From: Erysipelotrichaceae bacterium
GTDB lineage: Bacteria > Bacillota_I > Bacilli_A > Erysipelotrichales > Erysipelotrichaceae
Assembly: GCA_017432005.1 (NCBI GenBank)
Contig: JAFRKA010000007.1
Location: 1 to 59,220 of the forward strand
Reading direction: 5' to 3'
Length of the DNA stretch: 59,220 nt
In this document: positions 7,520 through 17,700 of the stretch, one piece after another
How positions within the stretch are numbered: the stretch's first letter is position 1
Layout of the letters: each line of letters starts with the position of its first letter
Position numbers and translations under genes: made by a program
The notes under the pieces: model-generated
The model's database searches: none
Told to the model about the DNA's origin: nothing
What the model saw: the letters and a program-made list of their open reading frames with translations, nothing else

Positions 7520-8255
7520 GCATATCATCTTTATTGCAGGAGTGATATTACTTGCCACGCTGTGGCAGGTTTTATCATTATGGATAGGGGAAGAGAAGAT
7601 GGTCTTCCCCGGTCCAGTTGCGACCTTTTCCTATGCCGTGAAGCTTCTGCAGAGGGAGTATACCTACCGTTGTATCCTGGCGACCATGAGCAGGATGCTG
7701 GCAGGATTTGCGATCTCTTTTGTTCTGGCTCTGTTCTTCGGTATCATCGCCGGCAATTATCCGCTCATGGAAAAACTGTTTCAGCCGACGATCATTGCCT
7801 TAAGAGCCATACCGACGGCATCATTAGTCTATCTGTTCATCGTATTGGCCGGTTTTAAGAAAGCACCGATGTTCCTGGTCATCCTGATCTCATTCCCGAT
7901 CATCTACGAAGGAGTGTGTACCGGTATTGCCCGAACACCGGATCCCGTTATGAAAGCCTTAAGGGTCGACGGAGCCGATTTCATGAAAGAGAATCTGAAG
8001 ATAAGGATCCCATTGGCTTTGCCTTATATCGCTGTTACCGTAGCTTCCAGTTTCTCACTGTGTTTCAAGATCGAGATCATGGCTGAAGTCATAACCGGTG
8101 CCAGCAATCCCGGACTCGGTTCAGCCATCATGGGCGCCAGGGCTGACGATCCTACCAATATGGTCCCGGTCTTTGCCTACTCACTGATCGCCGTTGTGAT
8201 TATGCTGATGATCGATTTTGTGAGTGATATGCTGAAAAAGAAAATCAGTTTATAA
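7482..8255 (+). CDS. ABC transporter permease (SsuC/TauC-like)
   Basis: This 257-residue membrane protein has about six helices and the EAA loop (ALRVDGADFMKENLKIRIPL) that contacts the ATPase. It is paired with the preceding binding lipoprotein. I choose the GTG at 7482 because GGAGG at 7471-7475 sits six bases ahead; this makes a 38 bp overlap with the lipoprotein gene. Longer in-frame starts (7410, 7461) lack an SD and would add non-membrane sequence. No ATP-binding subunit follows, so the pair must borrow an ATPase from elsewhere or be incomplete. Confidence 0.82.
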   Translation: MPERQAKRSTSDKHIIFIAGVILLATLWQVLSLWIGEEKMVFPGPVATFSYAVKLLQREYTYRCILATMSRMLAGFAISFVLALFFGIIAGNYPLMEKLFQPTIIALRAIPTASLVYLFIVLAGFKKAPMFLVILISFPIIYEGVCTGIARTPDPVMKALRVDGADFMKENLKIRIPLALPYIAVTVASSFSLCFKIEIMAEVITGASNPGLGSAIMGARADDPTNMVPVFAYSLIAVVIMLMIDFVSDMLKKKISL

Positions 8256-8256
8256 T
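8251..8256 (+). promoter_or_regulatory. -10 hexamer of a predicted leaderless or near-leaderless transcript (deacetylase)
   Basis: TATAAT overlaps the permease stop and lies seven bases before the ATG at 8264. There is no SD. Confidence 0.5.
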
Positions 8257-8263
8257 ATTACTG

Positions 8264-9556
8264 ATGAGCAGGAAGAAAACAGAACTGAAAAGGTCGATCC
8301 TGATGATAATGGTATTATCCGTAATGGTCATTACGGGTTTTTTATTACTGTTCGTCAATTTCCGCTTCATCGGTCAGAAGTCGATCCACGAAGATGCCAA
8401 AGCCTACAGAACAAGACACTGTCTGGCTTTCTATCCGCCCGGGAGCGATTCTCTTAAAGCAGCAAAAGATTTGTGCAAAGGCGTCAAAGATGACAGGATC
8501 TATGATTATACGCTGATCCCTTACGGAGATTATTATCTGGTCAACTATGGCGGAGAAACACGCTTTTTTACTGATAAAGAATTCAGACAGGTCAAGATCA
8601 GTGAGATATCTGACGAAGGCAGAAAGATCATCTCTGATTATGTAAGATATACCTTCAAGAAAGATCAGCCGGATAAGTATTATGATGCGGACTTCATCAG
8701 AAGCATCAATGCGGATAGTCTCGACCTGGAATCAGCATCCTTCGATATCGAAGGTGATTCATTGAACTGTCATCTTCCGCAGTATGAGATGGATGTTGCG
8801 ATCCCGCTGAAATATATGCAGAGAGCACTGAAGATGAACTTCGGTTATCCTGATGAGCTTTATCGAAGACCGGTGTATCTTGATCCCGATGAGGATCATC
8901 CTGTCATCTGTCTCACTTTTGATGATGGTCCTTATTTCTGGGATGAACCGGGCAAGACCAGTACGGAGAAGATCATCGATATCCTGTATGAATATGATGC
9001 CAACGCAACTTTCTACGTCGTCGGAAACATGCTGGAAGACAGGGAGATCTGGGCTGATTACCAGGTCTATGCGCTGCTGAAAAGATCGATCGGCAACGGA
9101 AACGAATACGGATCTCATACCCAGACTCATCTCAGAGATCTCGTTGATTATCAGACAGCCAAAGAGATCAGTGATGAGATAAACGGTCCGATCACCTATA
9201 TGAAAAGACTGATGAATTATGAGATGAAGACCTACAGACCGGTCGAAGGCGTTTTTGATGAAAGCGTTCTGGAAGCGCAATCTGTTCCGGCGATCCTGTG
9301 GGATGTCGATTCGGAAGACTGGCTCTCCCGTGATGTCGATTCGATCTGTGAAAGAGTGATCAGAGATGATTATGAATCAGGCGATATCATCATCTTCCAT
9401 GACATCTATGATGAAACGGCTGAAGCTCTGGAAAAACTGCTTCCGGAACTTGTCAACAGAGGTTTTCAGCTGGTCAGTGTCGGTGACATGCTGAGATACT
9501 TCGATATTGATCCTTCGACAATCAGTTACTTTTATTCTCCGAATTATTACGAGTGA
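8264..9556 (+). CDS. Membrane-anchored polysaccharide deacetylase (NodB domain)
   Basis: This 430-residue protein has one N-terminal membrane helix (about 10-32), an extracellular non-catalytic region (about 40-205) and a carbohydrate esterase family 4 domain. CE4 motifs are clear: TFDDGP (motif 1), SHTQTH (motif 2, metal His), RPVEG in place of the usual RxPxG (motif 3), DVDSEDW (motif 4) and IIFHD (motif 5). It probably deacetylates peptidoglycan GlcNAc or another wall glycan and may give lysozyme resistance. Its last 35 bp overlap the 3' end of the convergent regulator gene. Confidence 0.9.
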   Translation: MSRKKTELKRSILMIMVLSVMVITGFLLLFVNFRFIGQKSIHEDAKAYRTRHCLAFYPPGSDSLKAAKDLCKGVKDDRIYDYTLIPYGDYYLVNYGGETRFFTDKEFRQVKISEISDEGRKIISDYVRYTFKKDQPDKYYDADFIRSINADSLDLESASFDIEGDSLNCHLPQYEMDVAIPLKYMQRALKMNFGYPDELYRRPVYLDPDEDHPVICLTFDDGPYFWDEPGKTSTEKIIDILYEYDANATFYVVGNMLEDREIWADYQVYALLKRSIGNGNEYGSHTQTHLRDLVDYQTAKEISDEINGPITYMKRLMNYEMKTYRPVEGVFDESVLEAQSVPAILWDVDSEDWLSRDVDSICERVIRDDYESGDIIIFHDIYDETAEALEKLLPELVNRGFQLVSVGDMLRYFDIDPSTISYFYSPNYYE

Positions 9557-10445
9557 TTATTTTATTCAGAAAGGCAATATACTGATCAGCGACTGCAGCG
9601 TCGCTGATTTTTATCTGGTCGCCATAGGAGGTCAGTTTCGCAAAGAACGCATCACTGATGCTGGCACGGATGCTGAAACCGTTCTTCGTAAAGACAAGAT
9701 CAGGGAAATCGTCCTGAAGCCGTTGACGCAGGTAAGGTGAATTATCAGTGATCTCGAATCTGATCAGTTTGGCTTTTGCGGAATAGAAAGAACTGGAACT
9801 CTCAGCGATGTGGCTGATGATTTTGCTGGTATCGACCAGGATCTCGCTTCTGTTTCCGGTATTCTTCATTTTCAGGATGTTGTCAAAACGCACATGATAG
9901 ATCCTGTCGTTTCCCACATAGTGATAGTACAGGTAATAGTAATCGTTTTCCCGGTGCAGAAACAGCGGTACGATCTCTTCTTCCTCTTCTTTATTGATCC
10001 TTCTGATCTTCAGGGTCTCATTGTTCATGATCGCCTGCAGGGAATCTTCCATCCGGTTGATGAATCGGCGGTCAGAATGGGTATTGCGGTATTCCAGTTT
10101 TTTCAGTTCATCCGTTTCATAGATTGATATGAAACTGTACAGCTTTCTCTTGAGTCCGTCAAGAAAACGCTCATCAAGGTTTCTGAGTGAATTTAGTGAA
10201 TCGATGATGATCTTGATCTCGGAAAGGGAAAAAGGAGCTTCACTGAGATAGTAGCCGTCATCATATTCGATGTCATAACCGTATTCGCTGAGTGTTCTGA
10301 AATCATCATAGAGCGTCTTGCGGTTGATGTTACTGATGCCGTCTTCATCAAGAAGAGCACTGATCTGGCTCAAAGACAGCTTATGATCCATGTCGCTCTG
10401 TCTTCTCATGATCTCGATCAGTTTCAGGATCCTTTTTTTGTTCAT
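9522..10445 (-). CDS. WYL-domain transcriptional regulator
   Basis: This 307-residue protein has an N-terminal HTH_11-type winged helix (about 1-70, with NRKTLYDDFRTL as the recognition region), a middle WYL-like ligand domain (about 140-215; YYYLYYHY replaces the usual WYL) and a C-terminal extension. WYL proteins sense nucleic acids or small ligands and act as repressors or activators, often of DNA repair or defence genes. TATAAT lies exactly six bases before the start with TTGTCC at -35, and TGTCC-N8-GGACA overlaps that -35, suggesting autoregulation. It is divergent from a small membrane protein gene. Confidence 0.82.
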   Translation of the reverse strand: MNKKRILKLIEIMRRQSDMDHKLSLSQISALLDEDGISNINRKTLYDDFRTLSEYGYDIEYDDGYYLSEAPFSLSEIKIIIDSLNSLRNLDERFLDGLKRKLYSFISIYETDELKKLEYRNTHSDRRFINRMEDSLQAIMNNETLKIRRINKEEEEEIVPLFLHRENDYYYLYYHYVGNDRIYHVRFDNILKMKNTGNRSEILVDTSKIISHIAESSSSFYSAKAKLIRFEITDNSPYLRQRLQDDFPDLVFTKNGFSIRASISDAFFAKLTSYGDQIKISDAAVADQYIAFLNKIITRNNSENKSN

Positions 10446-10451
10446 AGAATA

Positions 10452-10480
10452 ATTATATGTCTGTCCAAAAAAACGGACAA
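10452..10480 (-). promoter_or_regulatory. Promoter of the WYL regulator with overlapping inverted repeat; predicted leaderless
   Basis: On the minus strand, -35 TTGTCC (10480-10475), a 17 bp spacer and TATAAT (10457-10452) are followed by six bases and the ATG at 10445. The inverted repeat TGTCC-N8-GGACA (10462-10479) covers the -35 and spacer and is a candidate operator for this regulator. Confidence 0.6.
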
Positions 10481-10526
10481 GTATGTCTTTTCATCCGGTC
10501 TATGATAATGCCAGGAGGTAGGGGAG

Positions 10527-11066
10527 ATGAAAAAGATTCTGATAAGAGACTACTGGCTGATCATCGTTTCCTGGTGCATATTTCTGGAGGGTCACGATGT
10601 ATTGGCGGCGATCATCGTTTCGGCAGCCAGTGCTGTTGTGCTGAGCGTAAGAAGTGAGGTGAACCGCTGGCGCATGGCGGCAATGACATTGGGGTCGTTC
10701 ATGGCTGTGAAAATGATTCTGGATTCAGGCAACATTCCATATTATTTTCCCGATCTGTATCCGTTCATGGCTCTGATCGTCTTCAACGCGGCTGCCGTTA
10801 ACGAGTGTCTATACAATCTCAGATACAGGCATGTCCTTCCGATTTTAACTGTATGCCTTATCGCTTATGCCATTATTTCGCTGATCATTGTGATCGTTCC
10901 GCAGGAGAACTACAGCATCTTTTCCAAAGCGTCCTTATACACGATGTCTGCTTTCATCTTCCTTCCTTACCTCTTGCCGCTGATCGCTCATCCGTCGAGC
11001 TATCATCTAAAGGAGTTCCTGAAACGGATGAAAATACAGCCGGCTAAAAAACAAAATCAGGTGTGA
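10527..11066 (+). CDS. Small integral membrane protein of unknown function
   Basis: This 179-residue protein is strongly hydrophobic, with about five to six predicted membrane helices and a basic C-terminus (KRMKIQPAKKQNQ). I do not recognise a family. The start is set by a strong AGGAGGTAGGGGAG SD at 10514-10526. It stands alone, divergent from a WYL regulator, with a possible operator in the shared 80 bp gap, so it may be that regulator's target. Its stop codon lies in the loop of a terminator shared with the convergent ispG. Confidence 0.65.
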   Translation: MKKILIRDYWLIIVSWCIFLEGHDVLAAIIVSAASAVVLSVRSEVNRWRMAAMTLGSFMAVKMILDSGNIPYYFPDLYPFMALIVFNAAAVNECLYNLRYRHVLPILTVCLIAYAIISLIIVIVPQENYSIFSKASLYTMSAFIFLPYLLPLIAHPSSYHLKEFLKRMKIQPAKKQNQV

Positions 11067-11076
11067 ACCTGATTTT
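11053..11076. terminator. Bidirectional terminator overlapping two stop codons
   Basis: The 10 bp stem AAAATCAGGT / ACCTGATTTT has a GTGA loop. The TGA of the rightward gene is in the loop and the ispG TAA is in the right arm. Confidence 0.75.
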
Positions 11077-12109
11077 ATAATGCTTCGATCTCTTTTTTTA
11101 GTTCGCTGATGATATCTTCCTGCCTGATCGTCCTTACGATCTTGCCTTTCTTGAACAGGATGGCCGCATCCTTGCCTCCGGCGATGCCGACATCGGCTCT
11201 TGAAGCCTCCTGAGGACCGTTGACCGGACAGCCCATGATGGCGACACTGATATCTTTATTGACGGTGTTAAGGTATTCTTCCATCTCTCTTACGATCGGA
11301 AGCATATCGTACTGGATCCTGCCGCAGGTCGGACAGGAGATGAGATTGGCGACATCTTTCTTCAGTCCGCAGGCTCTGAGCAGTTTGCGGGCAACGATGA
11401 CTTCTTTGACCGGGTCATCAGAAATCGAGATCCTGATCGTATCACCGATGCCATCCATCAGCAGACTGCCTAAAGCCAGTGATGATTTGATCGTACTGTC
11501 GAGCAGTCCGCCGGCTTCCGTCACGCCCAGGTGCAGGGGATACGGAAAGGTCTCGGCTGCCAGGTGATATATTCTGATGCACTCCAGCGGATCTGAGGAT
11601 TTGAATGACAGACAGACATCATGGAAATCCAATTCTTCAAGGATACGCAGATGATCCTTGGCCGATTCGATCATGGCCTCTTCGGAATGTTCGTATTTTT
11701 TATTCAGGCTTCCGGCATTGATGCCGATCCTGATCGGTATCTGTCTTTCCTTGCACAGAGAAACGATCTCTCTGATCTTGTCTTCGTTTTCGATATTACC
11801 TGGATTGAGTCTTATCTTGTCCGTTCCCTGTCTGATCGCTTCCAGAGCGAATTCAGGATTGAAATGGATATCGCAGACCAGCGGGATATGGATCTGTTTT
11901 TTGATCGCACCGATCGCCTTTGCATCATCCATATCAAGAATGGCTACTCTGATGATCTCACATCCGGCTTCTTCCAGAGCTGCGATCTGTCTTACTGTAG
12001 CTTCGACATCTTTGGTCTTTGTATTCGTCATGGACTGGATCACGACTCTGTTCTGAGAACCGATCTGGATCCCGCCGACATTTATTTTTCTGGTTTCTGT
12101 TCTTTTCAT
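11075..12109 (-). CDS. ispG: 4-hydroxy-3-methylbut-2-enyl diphosphate synthase (flavodoxin)
   Basis: This is IspG/GcpE, the penultimate enzyme of the MEP isoprenoid pathway, which reductively opens MEcPP to HMBPP with a [4Fe-4S] cluster. Cluster cysteines are seen in SCPTCGR and MGCPVNGP. The TIM-barrel start QSMTNT and the NPGNI motif are also typical. An in-frame ATG lies 18 bp upstream, but TATAAT (12121-12116) occupies those codons and leaves exactly six bases to the ATG at 12109. I therefore call a 344-residue protein from MKRTETRKI. The promoter lies just downstream of the csoR stop codon, so ispG can be expressed apart from the copper operon. Confidence 0.95.
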   Translation of the reverse strand: MKRTETRKINVGGIQIGSQNRVVIQSMTNTKTKDVEATVRQIAALEEAGCEIIRVAILDMDDAKAIGAIKKQIHIPLVCDIHFNPEFALEAIRQGTDKIRLNPGNIENEDKIREIVSLCKERQIPIRIGINAGSLNKKYEHSEEAMIESAKDHLRILEELDFHDVCLSFKSSDPLECIRIYHLAAETFPYPLHLGVTEAGGLLDSTIKSSLALGSLLMDGIGDTIRISISDDPVKEVIVARKLLRACGLKKDVANLISCPTCGRIQYDMLPIVREMEEYLNTVNKDISVAIMGCPVNGPQEASRADVGIAGGKDAAILFKKGKIVRTIRQEDIISELKKEIEAL

Positions 12110-12115
12110 AATTCC

Positions 12116-12121
12116 ATTATA
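12116..12121 (-). promoter_or_regulatory. -10 hexamer of a predicted leaderless ispG transcript
   Basis: On the minus strand TATAAT, six bases (ggaatt) and the ATG follow one another. No SD is present. Confidence 0.65.
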
Positions 12122-12129
12122 TGCCAAAA

Positions 12130-12387
12130 TCAGATCTGTTTTTCCAGGGCTTTGATCACTTCATCGACTTTGCTTGTATCACCGATCTGAATGGCGTTTC
12201 GCACACAGTTGTCGATATGATTCTTCAGGATCAGATTGTTTGTTTTCTTAAGCAGGGCTCTGGTCGCCATGAGCTGATCGGAGATATCCATGCAGTAACG
12301 GTCTTCCTCGACCATGCGGATGATCCCTTCGAGCTGCCCCTTGGCGATTGTCAGATATTTCTTTACCTGTTCGTGGTCCTTAGTCAT
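12130..12387 (-). CDS. csoR: Copper-sensing repressor CsoR
   Basis: This 85-residue all-helical protein belongs to the CsoR/RcnR family. The Cu(I) ligands are Cys32, His57 and Cys61, the canonical C-H-C set, which separates it from nickel RcnR and persulfide CstR. Apo-CsoR binds a GC-rich palindrome and releases it on Cu(I) binding. The start overlaps the 3' end of copA by 8 bp, so the two are co-translated. The matching operator lies directly in front of copA (14724-14743), giving a closed feedback loop. Confidence 0.94.
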   Translation of the reverse strand: MTKDHEQVKKYLTIAKGQLEGIIRMVEEDRYCMDISDQLMATRALLKKTNNLILKNHIDNCVRNAIQIGDTSKVDEVIKALEKQI

Positions 12388-12586
12388 TGCTGATATCAGT
12401 CACTTCGTATCCGGCATCACTTACAGCCTGTCTGATCTGATCATCACTTAAAGCCGTATCTTTGAGTCGGGCGAGACCTTCCTCCAGAGAAACTTCCGCT
12501 TCGCAGCCCAGCGCTTTGAAAGCGTCAGCCACATGGGCCACACAGTGCATGCACATCATGCCTTCGATCTTTACAGTCTTGTTCAT
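12380..12586 (-). other. copZ: Possible independently translated CopZ (internal start within copA)
   Basis: Inside the copA frame, AAAGGAGGAG (12605-12596) is followed nine bases later by ATG at 12586, which begins [15 protein letters not shown]. The 68-residue product would be an ordinary CopZ-type Cu(I) chaperone. This arrangement fits either a recent loss of the copZ stop/start boundary or dual production of fused ATPase and free chaperone from one frame. It is inference only; both forms remain possible. Confidence 0.5.
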
Positions 12587-14722
12587 CGTCTTGATCTCCT
12601 CCTTTTTGACAGTATTTATCCTTAACGCATTGCTCAGAACGACGATGGAGCTGACAGACATCGTCATGGCTCCGATCATCGGATTAAGTGAAAGATTTAA
12701 TGTTTTATAGAAAGCTCCGGCTGCCAGCGGGATAAAGACCGCATTGTAGAACAGAGCCCAGAACAGATTCTGTCTGATGATCTTCATCGTCTTGCGGGCC
12801 AGATCGATCATGAAGGAAACATCCAGGATCGAATTGGTCATGAGGATGATATCACTGGTCGCACAGGCTATATCGGTCGCTCCTCCGACTGAGAAGGAGA
12901 CATCAGCGCTCGACAGGGCGATCGCATCGTTGACTCCGTCGCCGACCATGGCCGTTTTTCCTTCTTCCTTCTTCTGAGTTACCAGCTGGTTCTTGTCTTC
13001 CGGAGTTACGGAAGACAGATAATCGTCGATCTGCAGTTTTTTGGCGATATTGGCGGCTGTGCGTTCATTATCACCGGTACACATGATCGGTATGACTTTT
13101 CTTTTCTTCAGGGACTGGATCGCAAAGACGGAACTTTCCTTGAGCACATCAGCCAGATAGACTATTCCATAGAGCCGGTCATTCTTGCCAACACAGATGA
13201 AGGAATAATTGTTATATGTCGCTTCCTTGAGATCTTCCTCATTTACTACCTGGGTGAATCTTTCAGCGAGTTTGAGATTGCCGGCATAGTAGATATCATC
13301 TCCCTTGCGGGCTTTCAGTCCTTCGGCTGAGATCTGTTCCAGTTCGTCGAACTCAAGATCGCCATCAGGATATTTTTCTCTGATCGCTTTGGCGATAGGA
13401 TGATCAGAACCTTTTTCCAGTGAAGACAGGATATTGATGAATCCGCTGTCGTATTCTTTGATGCCGATTATCTCAAGCTTGTTTTTCGTAAGTGTACCGG
13501 TCTTGTCCAGGATCACATATCTCAACTCTCCGGCGACTTCCAGAACTTCCGGATTCTTAATCAGGACCCCGTTGCGGGCCGCATTGCCGCTGGCTACCAT
13601 GACAGCTGCCGGTGTCGCAAGACCCAAGGCACAAGGGCAGGAGATGACCAGTACCGACAGGGCGAAATTCAGAGCCTGTTCCAGATCACTGTCGATGATC
13701 ATCCAGATGATGAATGTAAGTACAGAGATGCCGATGACCGCAAAGACGAAATAATTTGAGATCGTGTCTGCCAGTCTTTCGACCGGGATCTTGGCCATCG
13801 TAGCCTGTTTGGTGAGGGAGATGATCTTCGACAATGTCGTCTGCGCGGCATTCTTGCTGATCTTCACTCTGATCTCACCGTTGAGATTGACGGTACCGCC
13901 GATGACTTCATCACCGACATTCTTGTTCGCCGGAAGTGATTCGCCGGTGATCATCGATTCATCAGTCTGAGTCGTTCCGGAAATGATGACACCGTCCTGC
14001 GGTATCGATTCTCCCGGTCTGACGATAACGATATCGTCTTTCTTCAGATCGTCGATCGGAATGATGGTAATCTCACCGTCTTTATACAGATTGGCCTGCA
14101 TCGGGATCAGGGTCGCCAGGCCTCTGATCGTCTTGGTGGCTTTCTTCTTGTTGTTTCCTTCGATGAATTTGCCGATGGATACGATCACCAGGACCATGGC
14201 CGCGGTTTCAAAATAAAGGGAATACTTCTGATTGCCGCTGAACAGGACATAGAGAGAATAGATATATGATACGAAGGACGAAATGGAGACCAGAGCGTCC
14301 ATATTCGGTCTTAAAACTTTGAGTGAATTGTATCCCGAGCGGTAATAACGGAAATTCAGGATGATGATGACCGTTGCGAGAAGCCACTGGACATATTTTC
14401 CGTATTCCGGAATGTGGATATTGAACATGTGACCCATGGAGAAGACCATCAGGATGAGCGTCAGGATGATCGAGACGATCATGATGATCTTTTCTTTATC
14501 GGGAGCATTGTTTTTTCTGATGACCAGTTCATAGCCGGCATCTTTTACGGCTTTGGCCATCGTCTCTTCATCTGCGGTATTCTCATCAAAGGTGACTGTG
14601 ACTTCGTTTTCCAGAAGATTCACCTTGCTTTCAGACACGCCCGGCAGTTTTTTCAGAGCCTTTTCAACGTTGCCTTTGCAGATGACACAGGACATTCCTT
14701 TTACTTCATAAGTCTTTTCCAT
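12380..14722 (-). CDS. copA: Copper-exporting P1B-type ATPase with CopZ chaperone fused at the C-terminus
   Basis: This 780-residue protein has an N-terminal metal domain (GMSCVIC, Cys12 and Cys15), about eight membrane helices with the CPC copper motif (ISCPCALG), the phosphorylation motif DKTGT and the hinge GDGVND. After the last helix there is a complete second HMA domain (residues 713-780, GMMCMHC, Cys724 and Cys727) that looks like a free CopZ chaperone joined in frame. C-terminal HMA fusions are uncommon in CopA. An SD and ATG lie at the junction. The protein exports Cu(I) and is controlled by CsoR. Confidence 0.95.
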   Translation of the reverse strand: MEKTYEVKGMSCVICKGNVEKALKKLPGVSESKVNLLENEVTVTFDENTADEETMAKAVKDAGYELVIRKNNAPDKEKIIMIVSIILTLILMVFSMGHMFNIHIPEYGKYVQWLLATVIIILNFRYYRSGYNSLKVLRPNMDALVSISSFVSYIYSLYVLFSGNQKYSLYFETAAMVLVIVSIGKFIEGNNKKKATKTIRGLATLIPMQANLYKDGEITIIPIDDLKKDDIVIVRPGESIPQDGVIISGTTQTDESMITGESLPANKNVGDEVIGGTVNLNGEIRVKISKNAAQTTLSKIISLTKQATMAKIPVERLADTISNYFVFAVIGISVLTFIIWMIIDSDLEQALNFALSVLVISCPCALGLATPAAVMVASGNAARNGVLIKNPEVLEVAGELRYVILDKTGTLTKNKLEIIGIKEYDSGFINILSSLEKGSDHPIAKAIREKYPDGDLEFDELEQISAEGLKARKGDDIYYAGNLKLAERFTQVVNEEDLKEATYNNYSFICVGKNDRLYGIVYLADVLKESSVFAIQSLKKRKVIPIMCTGDNERTAANIAKKLQIDDYLSSVTPEDKNQLVTQKKEEGKTAMVGDGVNDAIALSSADVSFSVGGATDIACATSDIILMTNSILDVSFMIDLARKTMKIIRQNLFWALFYNAVFIPLAAGAFYKTLNLSLNPMIGAMTMSVSSIVVLSNALRINTVKKEEIKTMNKTVKIEGMMCMHCVAHVADAFKALGCEAEVSLEEGLARLKDTALSDDQIRQAVSDAGYEVTDISND

Positions 14723-14723
14723 A

Positions 14724-14743
14724 TATACCCCCCCTGGGTGTAT
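14724..14743 (-). promoter_or_regulatory. CsoR operator in front of copA
   Basis: The plus strand reads TATACCCCCCCTGGGTGTAT, the G/C-tract pseudo-palindrome typical of CsoR sites. It begins two bases from the copA ATG, so its G run also serves as the SD. A -10-like TAAAAT (14751-14746, minus strand) puts the transcription start inside the operator. Confidence 0.82.
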
Positions 14744-14775
14744 TCATTTTACCATCTTTGACCTGGACAATAAAG

Positions 14776-14781
14776 TATAAT
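14776..14781 (+). promoter_or_regulatory. -10 hexamer of a predicted leaderless dnaE transcript
   Basis: TATAAT, six bases (gatatt) and the ATG at 14788 follow one another, with no SD. It lies within 35 bp of the divergent copA promoter. Confidence 0.65.
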
Positions 14782-14787
14782 GATATT

Positions 14788-17700
14788 ATGAGTTGTCCTT
14801 TATATATAAGAAGCGTCTATTCACTGCTGTCTTCGATGTGCACGGTCGAGACGATCGTCGCTATGGGATCAAGATACGGTTATAAATGTCTTGGTCTGGT
14901 CGATCACAATGTCCTTTCAGGCGCCATGGCTTTCAAAAAAGCCTGTCTGAAAGCTGGTATCAAGCCGGTCTATGGCCTGGAGATCGATGTCAGATGCAGG
15001 GAAAACACTCATTCGGTCATCCTTTATGCTGGAAATGATGAGGGTTTCACCAATCTGATGGCTCTGTCCAGTCTGATCAACACCACAGATGAGAAGATCA
15101 TCGATATCGAGACCATGAACAGATACAGAGAGAACAATGTCCTCTGTCTTTTTTCCGATGACATGCCGCTGGCCTTCGCTTTTGACCGCGGAGATGATCG
15201 TGATGCAGCTCTGGATGAACAGAATGGTCTGTTCGAACGCTATATCGTGGCTCTTGCCGATCACGACAAGGCGATCAATGTCAGGCGCGATGAGCAGCTG
15301 AAACCGTTTCTTAAGCAGCACGGCATAAAGATGATCGCGCTCAACAGGACCTACTATCCGCAACGTGACGACTATGAAGTCTACAATGTCCTGAAATGTA
15401 TCAGGGACAAGCGGATCTTTGAGGATCAGGACAGCATCAACGAAAGCGGCAGACATTTCCTCAGTAAGGATGAATACGAAGAACTGTTCGACAAGGAAGA
15501 ACTGATCGAGACTGAACTGCTGGCTTCCCGCTGCAACGTGGAGCTGAATTATTCGACGTCATTGCCGCTGTATGAGAACCGCAACGGCATCCCTTCAAAG
15601 GATTATCTGAACGTACTGTGCAGAGAAGGTCTCAAGCGCCGTCTGAAGAATAAAGTTCCTTCTGCCTATGTCAGAAGACTGGAATATGAACTGGATGTCA
15701 TCACCAGGATGCATTTTGAAGATTATTTCCTCATTGTCTATGATTTCATCCTCTATGCGAAAAAAAACGGCATCATGGTCGGACCGGGAAGAGGTTCGGC
15801 TGCCGGTTCGCTGGTTTCATACTGTCTGGGCATAACGGAGATCGATCCGCTGAAGTACGGACTGATCTTTGAACGTTTCCTCAATCCGGAGCGTATCTCG
15901 ATGCCGGATATCGATACCGACTTTCCGGATGACCGCCGTGATGAAGTCATACACTATGTCAAAGAGCGCTATGGGATCGATCACGTCGGACATATCATCA
16001 CTTACGGTACATTAAAAGCCAAGCAGGTCCTGAGAGATGTCGGAAGGGTCCTCGACTATCCGCAAAGGGAAGTCGATGCCATCTGCAAGCTGATCCCGAA
16101 TACCGTGAATATGGATCTGGAAAAGGCTTATGACACGATCCCGCTGTTCAGGCAGAAGATCGAATCCGATGCCCGTTACCGCCGGCTGTACAGGATATCC
16201 AGAAAGCTGGAATTCAATCCGCGTCATGAGTCGACCCATGCGGCCGGTATCGTCCTGTCGCGCAAGAAGCTGGAAGAAGTGGTACCGATGACCAAGATCG
16301 AAGCAGACCTCAATTCCACCCAGTACACGATGGAACATCTTGAGGAACTGGGCCTGATCAAGATGGATTTCCTCGGACTGCGCAATCTGGGCATCATTGC
16401 CGAGATCGTGGAAGATATCCGCAAGAGCGAAGACTTCGATATACGCAATATCCCGCTGGATGACGAAAAGACCTTCAGACTCATCGATGATGTCAATGTC
16501 ATGGGCGTCTTTCAGCTTGAGTCTTCAGGCATGCGCAATCTGATCCGCAAGATGAAACCGAAGACCTTTGAAGAGATCGCGATCACGATCGCACTGTTCA
16601 GACCGGGACCGATGAAGAACATCCCGCTCTTTCTGGAGAACAGGGAGCATCCGGAACGTGTCGATTATATCCATCCTGATCTTAAACCGATCCTGGAAGA
16701 GACCTATGGAGTCATCATCTATCAGGAACAGATCATGAATATCGCCAGAGTCATGGCTGATTTTTCCTACGCTAAAGCCGACATCCTGAGAAAGGCCATG
16801 TCCAAGAAGAAGCTTTCAGAACTGGAGAAGCTGCACCCTGATTTCATCAACGGAGCGATAAAAAAAGGCTACAGCAGAGAAACGACAGAAAAGGTCTACG
16901 ATCTGATCCTGGAATTCGCAAATTACGGTTTCAACAAATCGCATTCGATTGCCTATGCACTGGTAGCCTATCAGCTGGCTTATCTGAAGGCCAATTATCC
17001 GCTGTATTTCTACAAGGCTTTACTCAATGGCGTCATGGGTTCTCAGTCTAAGACCTACGACTATATAACTGAATGCATCAATATCGGTCAGAAAGTAAAA
17101 GGCATCGATCTTAACGGATCCGGTCTTTCTTATATCATCAGAGATGATGCGATCATCATGCCTTTCGGTATCTGCAAGGACGTCGGTTCCATTTCGGCAG
17201 GAAAGATTATCGAAGAAAGAGATGAGAACGGTCCATTCACTGATTATGTCGAAACAGTCAGAAGACTGTCCAACAGAGGTGTGGAAAGAAACGTACTGGA
17301 GAACCTCATCTATGCGGGTGCTTTTGACGGGATGGGACATTCACGGCATACGATGATCGAATCGCTGAACAATGTGCTGCTTTATGCCGGTGCACATAAG
17401 GGTGAGATCTCACTGATGAAGGATCTGGACGATGCGCCGGTCATTGAGGAACTGCATGATGACAATCTGGTGCTGGCAGAAAATGAAAAGAACGTCCTGG
17501 GTTTCTATTTCAGTTTCAATCCGATCGCTGCAGTCAAGAAAAAATACGATATCAACACTGATAATCTGTATAATTTATCTGTAAGCAGCGGAAATGTTTC
17601 CGGTTTCGGTCTCATTCAGCGCGTCAAATCATTAAGGACCAGAAAAGGCGATATGATGGCTTTTGTGGATCTGGTCGATGACAAGGGAGCTTTATCACTG

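Noticed and set aside
12110..12127. ATG at 12127 as the ispG start (six extra residues)
   Set aside because: The extra codons contain the TATAAT at 12121-12116, and the family N-terminus fits MKRTETRK at 12109.
14757..14781. TTTGAC at 14757 as the -35 for dnaE
   Set aside because: The spacer to TATAAT would be only 13 bp, too short for sigma-A.
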